Of a DNA stretch of 64,000 nt, positions 9,114-18,475 are shown piece after piece. Position 1 is the first letter of the stretch, and each line of letters starts with the position of its first letter. The translations under genes were made by a program, and so were the position numbers. Origin of the DNA: Candidatus Paracaedibacteraceae bacterium (GTDB lineage Bacteria > Pseudomonadota > Alphaproteobacteria > Paracaedibacterales > Paracaedibacteraceae). The notes beneath the pieces were generated by a model. The model was not told the origin of the DNA and did no database searches. It saw only the letters and a list, made by a program, of their open reading frames with translations. The DNA lies in the NCBI GenBank assembly GCA_019459505.1, contig JAIBEV010000165.1:1-64000 (forward strand). The letters are read 5' to 3'.

Positions 9114-10295
9114 CTAAGATAAAGGAAGTACCTTAGCGCGGCCGTATTTCAGCATAGCGATGCCGGCGATGGCGGATATGAACGATCCAAGCATCACGCC
9201 CAATTTCATTTGATTGATATGAGTACTATCTTCAAAAGACAAGACACCGATAAACAGGCTAAAAGTAAAACCGATCCCAACCAGCAGTGAAATTCCATAA
9301 AACATTTTCCAGCTTATATTAGAAGGCAGCTTACAGAGATTAAATTTTGTTCCTATATAAGCAAATGCCATTACCCCAAGTTGTTTGCCGATAAATAATC
9401 CAAGGAAAATCCCTTTCGTAATAGGAGCAAAAAAGTCATTCCAAGAAATTTCATTAAAAGCAATCTCACTATTGAGAAATGCGAAAAGAGGTAAAACAGT
9501 TAGAGCCACAAAAGGATGTAAATAATGCTCTAAACGTTTTAATGGTGAGCAAGAAATATCTATTTTAGAGTCTGTCCGTACAGGAATAAAGCACCCTAGA
9601 ATAACGCCTGCAAGGGTACCATGGATGCCTGTTTCGGTTAAGCCTATCCACAGGATGATACCGATCGTAATGTAAGGCCAGAGTTTGCTAAGATTACTTT
9701 TGTTTAGAACTGCAAGTCCTAATACACAAATAATTGAAACGAGTAAAGGTATTAGTTGAATAAAAGGGGTATAAAAAAATGCCAAAATCAAAACGGCAAT
9801 AACATCATCGATAATTGAAAAGGCGACTACAAATAAGCGGACAGATGTAGGCGTATGGGGAATAAAGATAGCCAATATCGCTAAAATAAAAGCTGTATCC
9901 GTTGCAATTGGAACTGCCCACCCTTTCATAAAGTCTTCCTGAGGAGAGGTTGTTAAAAGATAGACAGAGATAGGAACGATAACGCCACCGATGGCACAAA
10001 TGAGTGGTAATCTTAAGGATTTAAATGAACTATAGTCCCCCTCAAGACAATGATATTTTGCTTCTAAGGTTAAAATGAGAAAAAATAAGGCCATTAAGCC
10101 GTCATTCACCCATTTAAGTAAAGATTTGGATAACGTAAATTTCCCAATGGATAACCCAATCGGAAGTTTTGCGAGCGCTTGATATTCATCGTAGAGTTCT
10201 GTGTTGCTCACACATAAAGCTAAAATCATGCTAATGAATAATAGAATTCCTGACAGAACTTCTAGATTGATAAAAGAATCAGTCCGTTTTTTCAC
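9114..10295 (-). CDS. nhaA: Na+/H+ antiporter NhaA
   Basis: This 393-residue inner-membrane protein has about 12 hydrophobic segments. NhaA exchanges external protons for internal sodium. The paired ion-binding aspartates are visible in SIIDDVIAVLILA, and PIATDTAFILAILA and GIGFTFSLFIGVLSF are family signatures. It converges on lpxB with only ten bases between stop codons and no obvious hairpin. It may support survival in saline water or in host compartments of variable pH. Confidence 0.95.
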   Translation of the reverse strand: MKKRTDSFINLEVLSGILLFISMILALCVSNTELYDEYQALAKLPIGLSIGKFTLSKSLLKWVNDGLMALFFLILTLEAKYHCLEGDYSSFKSLRLPLICAIGGVIVPISVYLLTTSPQEDFMKGWAVPIATDTAFILAILAIFIPHTPTSVRLFVVAFSIIDDVIAVLILAFFYTPFIQLIPLLVSIICVLGLAVLNKSNLSKLWPYITIGIILWIGLTETGIHGTLAGVILGCFIPVRTDSKIDISCSPLKRLEHYLHPFVALTVLPLFAFLNSEIAFNEISWNDFFAPITKGIFLGLFIGKQLGVMAFAYIGTKFNLCKLPSNISWKMFYGISLLVGIGFTFSLFIGVLSFEDSTHINQMKLGVMLGSFISAIAGIAMLKYGRAKVLPLS

Positions 10296-10426
10296 CCCGG
10301 ATTACCATAGTATAAAATGATGAATATATCTAATGATAACATATCAATAATCCGATATAAAAAATTTATTGAAATTTTTTTTACATCTTTCGTAAGGGCA
10401 GGTATTGATTTAGCAGATAAGGCAAC

Positions 10427-11389
10427 TTACCAGCGGATTAAGGCTGACCCCCAGGTTAGTCCGCCACCCATTGCTTCAAATACTAAAAGATCACCTTTTT
10501 TGATACGCCCATCTTTCACAGCGGTATGGAGAGCAAGGGGAATAGAGGCAGCCGATGTATTCCCATGAGTATCTATTGTCACTACCACCTTCTCAGGAGG
10601 AAGTTTTAGATGGTCTGCTAAGGATGATATAATCCGATAATTGGCTTGATGCGGCACAAACCAATCAATATCTTCTTTTGATAAGTTATTATGGGTCAAT
10701 GCTTCTTGAATAGCAGCTCCCAGTTTTTCAACGGCAAGCTTAAAGATTTCGCGTCCAGCCATGTACATATAGCCAAACTCCCCTGTACCTGGTCCCCCTT
10801 TAACATACAAGAGATCTTTGTAACTACCATCCGAAAATAAATGGGTTGATAGAATACCGCGTTCCTCTTGGGTGGTCGAGGCTGTTAAAATTACCGCACC
10901 GGCTCCATCGCCAAAAATAACAGCTGTGCTGCGGTCTTGCGGATCAACAAGCCGAGACATTGTTTCTGCACCTACCACCAGGGCTGTTTTGACTTGACCA
11001 GATTTGATCATGCTGTCAGCAACAGAGAGAGCATAAAGAAAGCCGCTACAAACTGCCTGGAGGTCAAAGCCAAAAGCTTTAGTTGCACCAATTTTTTGTT
11101 GGATAATTGTTGCTGTCGAGGGGAAAGTATTGTCGGCTGTTGTGGTGGCGACGACAATAAGATCAATGTCAGTGGCAGTCATGTTGGCTGCTTTTAAGGC
11201 ATCCTCACAAGCCTTTGCCCCTAAATCAGAGGTCATTTCACCGTCAACAACAAAACGCCGTTCTTTAATCCCTACTCTGGTGGTTATCCATTCGTCTGTG
11301 GTTGAGATTTGCTGTGCTAAATCTGCATTGGTGACCACGCGTTCAGGTAGATAACCACCTGTACTGATAATAATTGAATGGGGAGACAT
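10427..11389 (-). CDS. fabH: 3-oxoacyl-[acyl-carrier-protein] synthase III
   Basis: The 320-residue condensing enzyme starts fatty acid synthesis from acetyl-CoA and malonyl-ACP. The catalytic triad is visible: Cys114 in AVCSGFLYAL, His247 in VPHQANYR and Asn277 in HGNTSAAS. The start lies eight bases after the plsX stop, and the order rpmF-plsX-fabH is the standard bacterial block, so it is co-transcribed with them. The ihfA gene that often follows in alphaproteobacteria is absent; nhaA follows instead. Confidence 0.97.
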   Translation of the reverse strand: MSPHSIIISTGGYLPERVVTNADLAQQISTTDEWITTRVGIKERRFVVDGEMTSDLGAKACEDALKAANMTATDIDLIVVATTTADNTFPSTATIIQQKIGATKAFGFDLQAVCSGFLYALSVADSMIKSGQVKTALVVGAETMSRLVDPQDRSTAVIFGDGAGAVILTASTTQEERGILSTHLFSDGSYKDLLYVKGGPGTGEFGYMYMAGREIFKLAVEKLGAAIQEALTHNNLSKEDIDWFVPHQANYRIISSLADHLKLPPEKVVVTIDTHGNTSAASIPLALHTAVKDGRIKKGDLLVFEAMGGGLTWGSALIRW

Positions 11390-11397
11390 GGCGTATC

Positions 11398-12411
11398 CTA
11401 TATTTCTTTGATTTTGGCTTCTATTTCGTCACCAAAGTTTAGGCTATGCGATTCTTTGGCAAGATTGAAAGCGACATTAATAGCATTGGCAAATGCAACA
11501 GCATCAGCCCCACCGTGACTTTTAACAGCAATTCCTCGTAAGCCTAAAAATACGGCACCATTGTATTTGCGAGGATCCAGGCGAGCCTTAATATTTCTAA
11601 ATGTAGAGCGCCCGACAAGATAACTTAATTTGCCAAAGAAGGATGAACCCATTGTTTCTTTGATTATGCCAAAAATAAAATGAGCTGCTCCTTCTAAAGT
11701 TTTTAGAGCAATATTACCTGTAAATCCATCTGTTACAATAACATCAGCAATACCATGATTAACATCATCCCCTTCTATAAAACCAATATAGTTCAGGGTA
11801 GGAAGTTCTTTTAATAACATAGAAGCTTGCTGGACAATTGCGTGACCCTTAACTTCTTCTGTGCCGACATTTAATAGACCGACTCTGGGGTTCTTTATGC
11901 CAAGCATACGCTGGGCCATAACATCTCCCATAATGGCAAACTGAACTAGATTCTCGGTCGTGCATTCAAGGTTTGCTCCCATGTCGAGTCCAATACAAAC
12001 TCCATTAATGGTGGGGAGTAAGGCCGAAATTGCTGGACGATCAATACCTTCAAGGGTCCGCAATAGAATCTTAGACAGAGCCATGTAAGCACCGGTATTG
12101 CCTGCAGATACCACAGCATCTGCTTGGCCATTCGCCACTGCTTCAATGGCTTTACGCATACTCGAATCTTTTAAGCCCCTAATCGCAGTAACAGGTTTTG
12201 TATCATTTGTTACAACTTCGGAACAATGATGAATATGAGATTTTTTTTCGAGAAGAGGAAAATTCCGGAGATGGTCAAGAATGACAGACTTATCGCCAAA
12301 CAAAAGGAATTCAACATCCAGAGTGGATGCGAGAATTTGTGCAGCGCCCTCAATAACTATTAGAGGGGCGTTATCGCCCCCCATAACATCCAGGGAAAGT
12401 CTAGTCGTCAT
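11398..12411 (-). CDS. plsX: Phosphate acyltransferase PlsX
   Basis: The 337-residue protein converts acyl-ACP to acyl-phosphate for phosphatidic acid synthesis, working with PlsY. Signatures are LDVMGGDNAP at the N-terminus, SAGNTGAYMA, LDMGAN, VGLLNVGTEE, VTDGFTGNIALKT and GLRGIAVKSHGGAD. It lies between rpmF (23 bases upstream) and fabH (eight bases downstream) in one transcription unit that couples ribosome and membrane synthesis. Confidence 0.97.
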   Translation of the reverse strand: MTTRLSLDVMGGDNAPLIVIEGAAQILASTLDVEFLLFGDKSVILDHLRNFPLLEKKSHIHHCSEVVTNDTKPVTAIRGLKDSSMRKAIEAVANGQADAVVSAGNTGAYMALSKILLRTLEGIDRPAISALLPTINGVCIGLDMGANLECTTENLVQFAIMGDVMAQRMLGIKNPRVGLLNVGTEEVKGHAIVQQASMLLKELPTLNYIGFIEGDDVNHGIADVIVTDGFTGNIALKTLEGAAHFIFGIIKETMGSSFFGKLSYLVGRSTFRNIKARLDPRKYNGAVFLGLRGIAVKSHGGADAVAFANAINVAFNLAKESHSLNFGDEIEAKIKEI

Positions 12412-12434
12412 TAATTACTCCCGTAAGACAGGAA

Positions 12435-12641
12435 TTATTCAGCTGCTTGATTATCGTCGACCGCAGCTGCTTGGCTGATTACTTGGCGACCATTATAGTG
12501 CCCACAAGAAGGACAAATGTGATGGGGAAGCTTACGTGATCCACAATTAGAACATTCATTAACGTTCACAGGCTTAAGAGCATGATGGGAACGGCGCATA
12601 TTACGACGTGATTGGGATGTTTTTTTCTTTGGAACTGCCAT
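12435..12641 (-). CDS. rpmF: 50S ribosomal protein L32
   Basis: The 68-residue protein begins [20 protein letters not shown] and carries two Cys pairs (CSNCG and CPSCG) that can form a zinc ribbon. The C-terminal acidic tail ([11 protein letters not shown]) is a little longer than usual. It is the first gene of the rpmF-plsX-fabH unit. GAGG lies upstream of the ATG. Confidence 0.97.
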   Translation of the reverse strand: MAVPKKKTSQSRRNMRRSHHALKPVNVNECSNCGSRKLPHHICPSCGHYNGRQVISQAAAVDDNQAAE

Positions 12642-12734
12642 TTAAATAGACCTCAAATTAATTCGCACAAAAAATACCTTACCAATTTTCTATCTTATTT
12701 TAATTAAAAGGGCAAGCATAAAACAGAAACTTGT

Positions 12735-12771
12735 AAAAAAAACTCTGGACAGATTCAGGTTTCTTTTGTCC
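12735..12771 (-). terminator. Probable terminator after the small exported peptide gene
   Basis: On the minus strand GGACA and TGTCC form a short stem around a loop of about 15 bases. A few bases later comes a run of eight T (plus-strand A run 12735-12742). It begins nine bases after the small ORF stop. The stem is short, so confidence is modest. Confidence 0.5.
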
Positions 12772-12779
12772 TGCCTGAC

Positions 12780-12914
12780 TTAGTCTGATTCGGTAATATC
12801 TGACTCTGGGGCTGATTCTGCTGTCGAGGTGGGTTGTTGATCGTGATTAGGGCAAGCATTTGCAGTCGACAAGAACACGAATACTGATAGGATGGATAAG
12901 AAAGTATTGATCAT
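12780..12914 (-). CDS. Small exported peptide of unknown function
   Basis: A 44-codon ORF with GGAG about eight bases before its ATG encodes a signal-peptide-like segment (MINTFLSILSVFVFLSTANA) followed by CPNHDQQPTS and an acidic Ser/Glu/Asp-rich tail. The AxA site before Cys21 could be cut by signal peptidase I. The lipobox is poor, because position -3 is Ala. It fills the gap between ilvA and rpmF and is followed by a probable terminator. I do not recognise the family. The support is the ribosome binding site, the signal peptide and the terminator. Confidence 0.55.
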   Translation of the reverse strand: MINTFLSILSVFVFLSTANACPNHDQQPTSTAESAPESDITESD

Positions 12915-12992
12915 TTTTTCTCCGCTAATAATTGTATAGAGTTATTTCTGTTTATTATCATATCTCTTCTAATTTTTTTAGCAATAAAGATT

Positions 12993-14204
12993 CTAAACTT
13001 TGTAAAAAGAAGTTGGGAAACCTTCATTAATTAGCGCTTGAATAATTTGCTGAGAATGAAGGCGATCCCGTGTCTCAATTGTAACCTCCAGAATAGTCAT
13101 CTTAGAAGAATAGGTAGTAAAATGCCGCTGGTGGATTAACTCAAAAATATTACCGCCCAGCTGACCGATAATCCCTGTAACTTTTGCCAATGTGCCGGCA
13201 GTATCGGGAATTTTAATTTTGATACGAATAAATTTTTCTTGTCGAACGAGACTATGCATAAGAAGGGATGAGAAAACTCGAGAATCAATATTGCCACCAC
13301 AGATGATGATACCAACGTTTTTACCATAAAAAAGATTAGGATTCTTGATTAAAGCTGCCACCGCTGCTGCCCCTGCCCCTTCGGCCACCACTTTAGCCCC
13401 CATCGCCAGCGCATCGACGGCGTCTTCAATCTCAGTATCCTCAACCGCTATAATATCGCTCAAATGAGTCCTCAATATGTCGCGTGTCAACATGCCTGGA
13501 TTCTTGACAGCAATCCCTTCAGCTAAGGGTAAACTACTAGAGTCCGGAGGCATAAACCACCGTTCAGGATAGAGAGTATGAATCATCGCAGGGCAGGCCG
13601 TCGATTGGACACCGTAAATATTTATGTTAGGATTTAAGGCTTTGGCGGCAATGGAGCAGCCAGAGGCTAATCCCCCACCGCCGACAGGAATAATAAGGGT
13701 ATCCAGGTCTGGGCAATCTTCTAGCATTTCTAACGCTACTGTGCCTTGGCCTGTAATGATATCTTTATCGTCATAAGGGTGGATAAGAGTAAAGCCTTTT
13801 TCTACAAATTCAAGGGCAGTTAATTCTGATTCAGCTAAATTTGATCCTGAAAGAACCACAAGAGCGCCTAAATTTCTTGTTCTTTCAATTTTTGCAATGG
13901 GTGTAGATTCAGGCATAACAATTGTTGCGGGAATCCCCATTCGTTGCGCATGAAATGCTACCCCTTGAGCATGATTGCCAGCAGACATCGCAACAATACC
14001 TCTTTCTCTTTGTTCAGGAGTTAAGTTGAGCATCTTAATAAGAGCACCACGCGGTTTAAAAGAAGAGGTATATTGAAGATTTTCAAGTTTTAGATAAACA
14101 TTCCCCTTAATTTTTCTACTTAGCCAAGGGGCTGGAACAATGGGGGTGCGAAAAAGAACACCCTGCATTTTTTGGGCGGCGAGTTTGATGTCGTTAATAT
14201 TCAT
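12993..14204 (-). CDS. ilvA: Threonine ammonia-lyase (threonine dehydratase), short form with one ACT-like domain
   Basis: The 403-residue PLP enzyme deaminates threonine to 2-oxobutyrate. The PLP lysine is Lys50 in SSFKPRGAL, the phosphate-binding loop is VGGGGLASG, and the C-terminal 75 residues (IRIKIKIPDTAGTLAKVTG onward) form an ACT-like regulatory domain. The length fits the short, single-ACT form found in many alphaproteobacteria, which may be biosynthetic or catabolic. No isoleucine pathway genes lie nearby, so a role in isoleucine synthesis is uncertain. Confidence 0.93.
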   Translation of the reverse strand: MNINDIKLAAQKMQGVLFRTPIVPAPWLSRKIKGNVYLKLENLQYTSSFKPRGALIKMLNLTPEQRERGIVAMSAGNHAQGVAFHAQRMGIPATIVMPESTPIAKIERTRNLGALVVLSGSNLAESELTALEFVEKGFTLIHPYDDKDIITGQGTVALEMLEDCPDLDTLIIPVGGGGLASGCSIAAKALNPNINIYGVQSTACPAMIHTLYPERWFMPPDSSSLPLAEGIAVKNPGMLTRDILRTHLSDIIAVEDTEIEDAVDALAMGAKVVAEGAGAAAVAALIKNPNLFYGKNVGIIICGGNIDSRVFSSLLMHSLVRQEKFIRIKIKIPDTAGTLAKVTGIIGQLGGNIFELIHQRHFTTYSSKMTILEVTIETRDRLHSQQIIQALINEGFPTSFYKV

Positions 14205-14288
14205 TCAGGGTGGCCAAATCTACTTCTATATCATAGAATTATAATATGAGTTTAATTGACAAATTGTTACAAAAAAGCAGATTTATCC

Positions 14289-15143
14289 ATGATTGATATA
14301 ATTCCACAAACACGAACCTTACAATGTTTATCGAGTACAGGGTTTCATAATCTCCATTACACCGAGTGGAGAGATACAACTTCTGAGAAGGTTGCCTTAT
14401 GTGTACATGGTTTTTCCCGCAATGGTCGAGATTTCGATTATTTGGCTAAAGCCTTGGTTGGAATTGGTTATCGCGTTATTTGTCCAGATATGCCTGGTCG
14501 CGGAAAAAGCGATTGGCATCGCAATCTGAGCGATTACAATATTTATAAACATATGAATGAGTTGGTGGAATTAATTGCCAGACTTAATGTAACTCATGTC
14601 GATTGGATCGGTACCTCCATGGGGGGCATTATTGGTATGGGATTGGCGAGTTTTGAAAATACCCCTATTCGTAAGCTCGTTTTAAATGATATTGGGCCCT
14701 TTATTCCATCCCCGCCCTTGGCTCGAATTAAACAATACCTTGGTTTAATGCCTGCCTTCAAAACAAGACAAACTGCCAAAAATTTCTTAAGACAATTGCT
14801 GGCACCTTTTGGCCCCATGACTTCTGATCAATTGGATCATATGGCTGATCATAGTTTTAATAGGAATCAAAATGACGAATTTATTCTAAGCTATGATCCT
14901 AGAATTGTTGATTGTTTTGAGGTAAAAGAGGCCGATCTTTGGCATGTTTGGGAAACAATTGCTGCTCCTGTTCTTGTCATTCGAGGTGCTGATTCTGAGG
15001 TTCTAAGTAAGGATACAGTTAATAAAATGCTAGAACGGGAAGGCGTAGAGTGTGTTGAGTTTCAGGGGACGGCCCATGCCCCTGCCCTTATGGCAGAGGA
15101 TCAGGTTGAGGCCATTGTAAAGTGGTTGGAGACTCACCATTAA
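14289..15143 (+). CDS. Alpha/beta hydrolase
   Basis: From the ATG at 14289 the protein has 284 residues. It shows the oxyanion HGFSRNG segment, DMPGRGKSD, the nucleophile elbow GTSMGG (Ser110), an acid in RGADSEVLS and the catalytic His in GTAHAPAL. This is a complete hydrolase triad. An upstream in-frame TTG at 14256 would add 11 residues, but it has no ribosome binding site and disrupts nothing if omitted. The substrate cannot be inferred. It is divergent from ilvA, and a TATAAT at about 14240 is a candidate -10. Confidence 0.85.
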   Translation: MIDIIPQTRTLQCLSSTGFHNLHYTEWRDTTSEKVALCVHGFSRNGRDFDYLAKALVGIGYRVICPDMPGRGKSDWHRNLSDYNIYKHMNELVELIARLNVTHVDWIGTSMGGIIGMGLASFENTPIRKLVLNDIGPFIPSPPLARIKQYLGLMPAFKTRQTAKNFLRQLLAPFGPMTSDQLDHMADHSFNRNQNDEFILSYDPRIVDCFEVKEADLWHVWETIAAPVLVIRGADSEVLSKDTVNKMLEREGVECVEFQGTAHAPALMAEDQVEAIVKWLETHH

Positions 15144-15309
15144 GGTTTTAATAACTTTTTAGAAGAGGTAACAGCCTTTAAGAAGATTATCAAACTTCAG
15201 GGATAGAATTAAGAAAATCATAGCCTTGGAATTCATCGGCAAAATTGGAAATGAAGAATTGCTTCTTGCAATTTCCAGTAATTTTACCGTTAGAAGAACA
15301 AATAATTAA

Positions 15310-15792
15310 TTATAAAGCATCAATAAGCATAGTCGCGCTAGAAACGCTACAAACTCCAGGAGAGTCTTCAATATCTAATTTCTCGATAATACCATTGTTA
15401 ACAACCATAACGTAACGCTTGGAGCGGATGCCCATTCCATAATCTGATAAATCAATATCTAATCCCATACGCTTTGTGAGAGCAGCACTACCATCAGCTA
15501 GAAATATTATAGCAGTGGCATGGTGCTGTTCAGCCCAAGCTTTTAGAACGGCAATGTCATTGACAGCTAAGCAAAGCACTTGATCGATGCCCTTGGCTTT
15601 TAACGCGGCAAGTTGATGGACATAGCTTGGAAGATGGTCATTAGAACAAGTTGCTGTGAAGGCCCCTGGTACTGCAAAAATCACTGATTTCTTATGCTCC
15701 AACAAGCTTTGAACACCGACTTCTCTGATATCTCCGTTAACAAGAGCTTTTAATTCTGCACTAGGAACGTGGCTGCCGACGGTTATAGTCAT
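15310..15792 (-). CDS. Peroxiredoxin, Prx5 type
   Basis: The 160-residue thiol peroxidase has the peroxidatic Cys49 in VPGAFTATCSNDHLPSYV, as in the Prx5/AhpE-like subfamily, which reduces hydrogen peroxide and organic hydroperoxides using glutaredoxin or thioredoxin. A second Cys in SPGVCSVSSA near the C-terminus could act as resolving residue. An AGGAGG lies just before the ATG. There is no fused glutaredoxin domain, and it stands as a single gene. Confidence 0.93.
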   Translation of the reverse strand: MTITVGSHVPSAELKALVNGDIREVGVQSLLEHKKSVIFAVPGAFTATCSNDHLPSYVHQLAALKAKGIDQVLCLAVNDIAVLKAWAEQHHATAIIFLADGSAALTKRMGLDIDLSDYGMGIRSKRYVMVVNNGIIEKLDIEDSPGVCSVSSATMLIDAL

Positions 15793-15939
15793 ATATTCCT
15801 CCTTAAATTATAAATATTTATTGCCTACAGCATATCCTGCTCATAAAGGACTGACAACGGAATTAATAAATTTAAGCATAAATTTTTTAAAATCGTTCAA
15901 AAGGAGCTCTTTTACTCTAACTCAATAGGGCGCGAGGGA

Positions 15940-16236
15940 CTATTTGAAGAAATCCTTTAACACATCAGCTGAGTTTGCAACATTAAATTCAATAATTTCA
16001 TACTCAGCAATCTTTTCAAGAGTAAAAGGATCTTTCTGCATAATCTTATCTATTTCTTGTCTATCGTTTGCTTTAGCAAGGATAACACCGCCGGTGCGGG
16101 GAACCAAAGGCCCCGAAATAAGAAATTGACCTGATTCATAGTAAGATTTTAAATATTCCCGATGAGAAATAATGCTTTGTTCTATGCGCTGTACAGGAAC
16201 GGTATATTTTAAGATGATGATGAAAATCGATACCAT
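15940..16236 (-). CDS. YciI family protein
   Basis: The 98-residue ferredoxin-like protein shows the YciI features: a hydrophobic first strand, His25 in SHREYL, SGPL, GGVILAKA and a DPF segment. Relatives are small enzymes or adaptors of mostly unknown function; some act as dehalogenase-like or muconolactone-isomerase-like proteins. It directly abuts the helicase gene upstream (the helicase stop and this start are adjacent), so it is co-transcribed and translationally coupled. Confidence 0.88.
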   Translation of the reverse strand: MVSIFIIILKYTVPVQRIEQSIISHREYLKSYYESGQFLISGPLVPRTGGVILAKANDRQEIDKIMQKDPFTLEKIAEYEIIEFNVANSADVLKDFFK

Positions 16237-18420
16237 TTATGCATGCTCCAAATAGTCGGCGACAACGGTTTTAATGCCTGACGTTTCAAATTCAACTTTA
16301 ATGTTATCCATATCAATCCCTTGGACACAGCCGTAACCAAATTTTAAGTGAAACACGCGCCCACCTTTTTTAAAAGTATGGGTGGGTTCGACGGAAAACT
16401 CTGCATCAAAGATGCCAGCTTTAGAATAAGAATTCCGGTAAGGTAATTGCCCTGGTAGGGTGCGTGTACCGTGCATAGCTTCGGCTCCGCTCGCCTGAAT
16501 AAGCTGAACATGTTCTTTAGGAAGTTCGCCAATAAAGCGAGAAGGAGTAGAATATTGCCATCCTTGAAAGGTTCTTCGATTGTGAGCATAAGTTATAATA
16601 GCTTGCTGACGAGCCCGCGTAATACCGACATAGGCTAACCGGCGCTCCTCTTCCAATCCTGCAAGCCCATTTTCATCCAGAGCCCGTGCGTTCGGAAATA
16701 TAGATTCTTCCCATCCGGGAAGGAAAATGGTCTCAAATTCTAAACCTTTTGCCGCATGCAGGGTCATTAAATTTACCATATCATTGTTAACTGTTGAGGT
16801 AGTATCCATCACGAGGCTGACATGTTCCAGAAAAGACTGAATTGTATCGAATTCCTTAATAGCATTAATCAATTCTTTAAGGTTTTCTAAGCGTCCAGGG
16901 GAATCGGCAGACTTATCTTGACGCCACATTTCTGTATAGCCTGATTCATCCAAAATCATTTTAGCAAACTCGCCCGGTTCCATGTCAGGCAAACGGTCGC
17001 GCCAGATTTCTAGCTGTTTAATAAATTGATGCAACGCATTTTTAGCACTCCCTTTGATCATTCCTTCTTCTAAAAGCCCTTTGGTTGTTTGAAGTAAAGA
17101 CAACCCAGCAGCTCGAGATTCTCTATGAATAATCTGCAAAGAACTTGCCCCCACGCCACGGCGTGGCGTATTGATGATCCGTTCAAACGCTAGTCCATCA
17201 TTAGGCTGTACCGTGATGCGCAAATAGGCTAAGGCATCGCGAATTTCCATCCGTTCATAGAATTTTTGACCACCAATAACCCGATAAGGAACACCCAATA
17301 CTAGCAATCTGTCTTCAAATTCACGGGTTTGATACCCTGCCCGTACTAAAATAGCCATTTGCGACAGTGCTTGACCATGCCGTTGACGGTTTTCAATTTC
17401 ATCGCCAATAAATCTCGCTTCTTGCTCGCTATCATAAATTCCCCGCACAATAACTTTTTCGCCTTGATCCACATCCGTCCAAAGTGTTTTATCAAAGCGA
17501 CCTGAATTATTGCTAATTAAACCAGAAGCGGCGCCCAAAATATGTGGCGTCGATCGATAGTTTTGTTCAAGACGAATCACTGTTGCGCCAGCAAAATCTT
17601 CTTCAAAGCGTAGAATATTGCCAACTTCAGCCCCACGCCATGCATAGATTGATTGATCGTCATCGCCCACGCAACAAATGTTGCCCTGTCCCATAGCTAA
17701 AAGTCGGAGCCATAAATATTGCGCAATATTGGTATCTTGATACTCATCAACCAGAATATATCTGAATTGAGATTGATAAGATTGCAAAATTGCGGGCTGA
17801 GTTTGAAAAATGGTCAAGTTATGCAACAATAAATCGCCAAAATCTGCTGCATTGAGAATGCGGAGACGTTCTTGATATTCCTGATAAATTGCTAGCAATA
17901 GCTGACTTCCTCGTCCCTCAGCTGGACTAACTTTATTAGGTAATAATCCTCGATCTTTCCAGCGATTGATAACGGCGGCCACCATTTTGGGTGGATTCTT
18001 TTTATCATCAATGCCTTGGGCCTGAATAATTTGTTTTAATAATCGTTGTTGGTCATCGGAATCCAAAATAGTAAAGTCACTTGTCAATCCTACTACTTCC
18101 GCATGACGGCGGAGAATACGAACAGCTAAAGAGTGAAATGTTCCAAGCCAAAAACCCTCGGTTGCTCTTCCAACAAGGTTGGCCACCCGTTCCCGCATTT
18201 CGGCTGCTGCTTTATTGGTAAAAGTTACAGCAAGGATTTGATTGGGAAAAGCTAACCCTTTTTCGATAATATAGGCCAGTCGTGTTGTCAAGACGCGCGT
18301 TTTTCCGGTGCCCGCTCCCGCCAAAACAAGGACAGGCCCCTCAGTGGTTTCAATGGCACGACGTTGAGGTGAGTTTAAATTATCAAAAGTAAAAGAATCA
18401 GTGATTTTTTGAGGCAACAC
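16237..18420 (-). CDS. uvrD: ATP-dependent DNA helicase UvrD/PcrA
   Basis: The 727-residue superfamily 1A 3'-5' helicase acts in nucleotide excision and mismatch repair and removes stalled polymerase. Motifs include the Q-motif region LNSPQRRAIET, Walker A GAGTGKT (35-41), VDEYQDTN, GDDDQSIYAWRGAE, LEQNYRS, LMTLHAAKGLEF and VGITRARQ. The C-terminal segment after residue 670 (KKGGRVFHLKFGYG) is the Tudor-like domain that contacts RNA polymerase in PcrA/UvrD. GTG is the start codon. It leads the pair with the YciI gene. Confidence 0.96.
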   Translation of the reverse strand: MLPQKITDSFTFDNLNSPQRRAIETTEGPVLVLAGAGTGKTRVLTTRLAYIIEKGLAFPNQILAVTFTNKAAAEMRERVANLVGRATEGFWLGTFHSLAVRILRRHAEVVGLTSDFTILDSDDQQRLLKQIIQAQGIDDKKNPPKMVAAVINRWKDRGLLPNKVSPAEGRGSQLLLAIYQEYQERLRILNAADFGDLLLHNLTIFQTQPAILQSYQSQFRYILVDEYQDTNIAQYLWLRLLAMGQGNICCVGDDDQSIYAWRGAEVGNILRFEEDFAGATVIRLEQNYRSTPHILGAASGLISNNSGRFDKTLWTDVDQGEKVIVRGIYDSEQEARFIGDEIENRQRHGQALSQMAILVRAGYQTREFEDRLLVLGVPYRVIGGQKFYERMEIRDALAYLRITVQPNDGLAFERIINTPRRGVGASSLQIIHRESRAAGLSLLQTTKGLLEEGMIKGSAKNALHQFIKQLEIWRDRLPDMEPGEFAKMILDESGYTEMWRQDKSADSPGRLENLKELINAIKEFDTIQSFLEHVSLVMDTTSTVNNDMVNLMTLHAAKGLEFETIFLPGWEESIFPNARALDENGLAGLEEERRLAYVGITRARQQAIITYAHNRRTFQGWQYSTPSRFIGELPKEHVQLIQASGAEAMHGTRTLPGQLPYRNSYSKAGIFDAEFSVEPTHTFKKGGRVFHLKFGYGCVQGIDMDNIKVEFETSGIKTVVADYLEHA

Positions 18421-18475
18421 GTGAACACTCTTTGTGAATTAGTTTTCTTGAGTGTACACGAATTATAATTATAAA

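Noticed and set aside
10317-10568. Plus-strand ORF overlapping the 3' end of fabH
   Set aside because: Most of it is the antisense of a well-supported gene, and no ribosome binding site or domain was seen.
14256-14288. Upstream TTG start for the alpha/beta hydrolase
   Set aside because: No ribosome binding site; the added residues are not typical of the fold, and the ATG at 14289 is sufficient.
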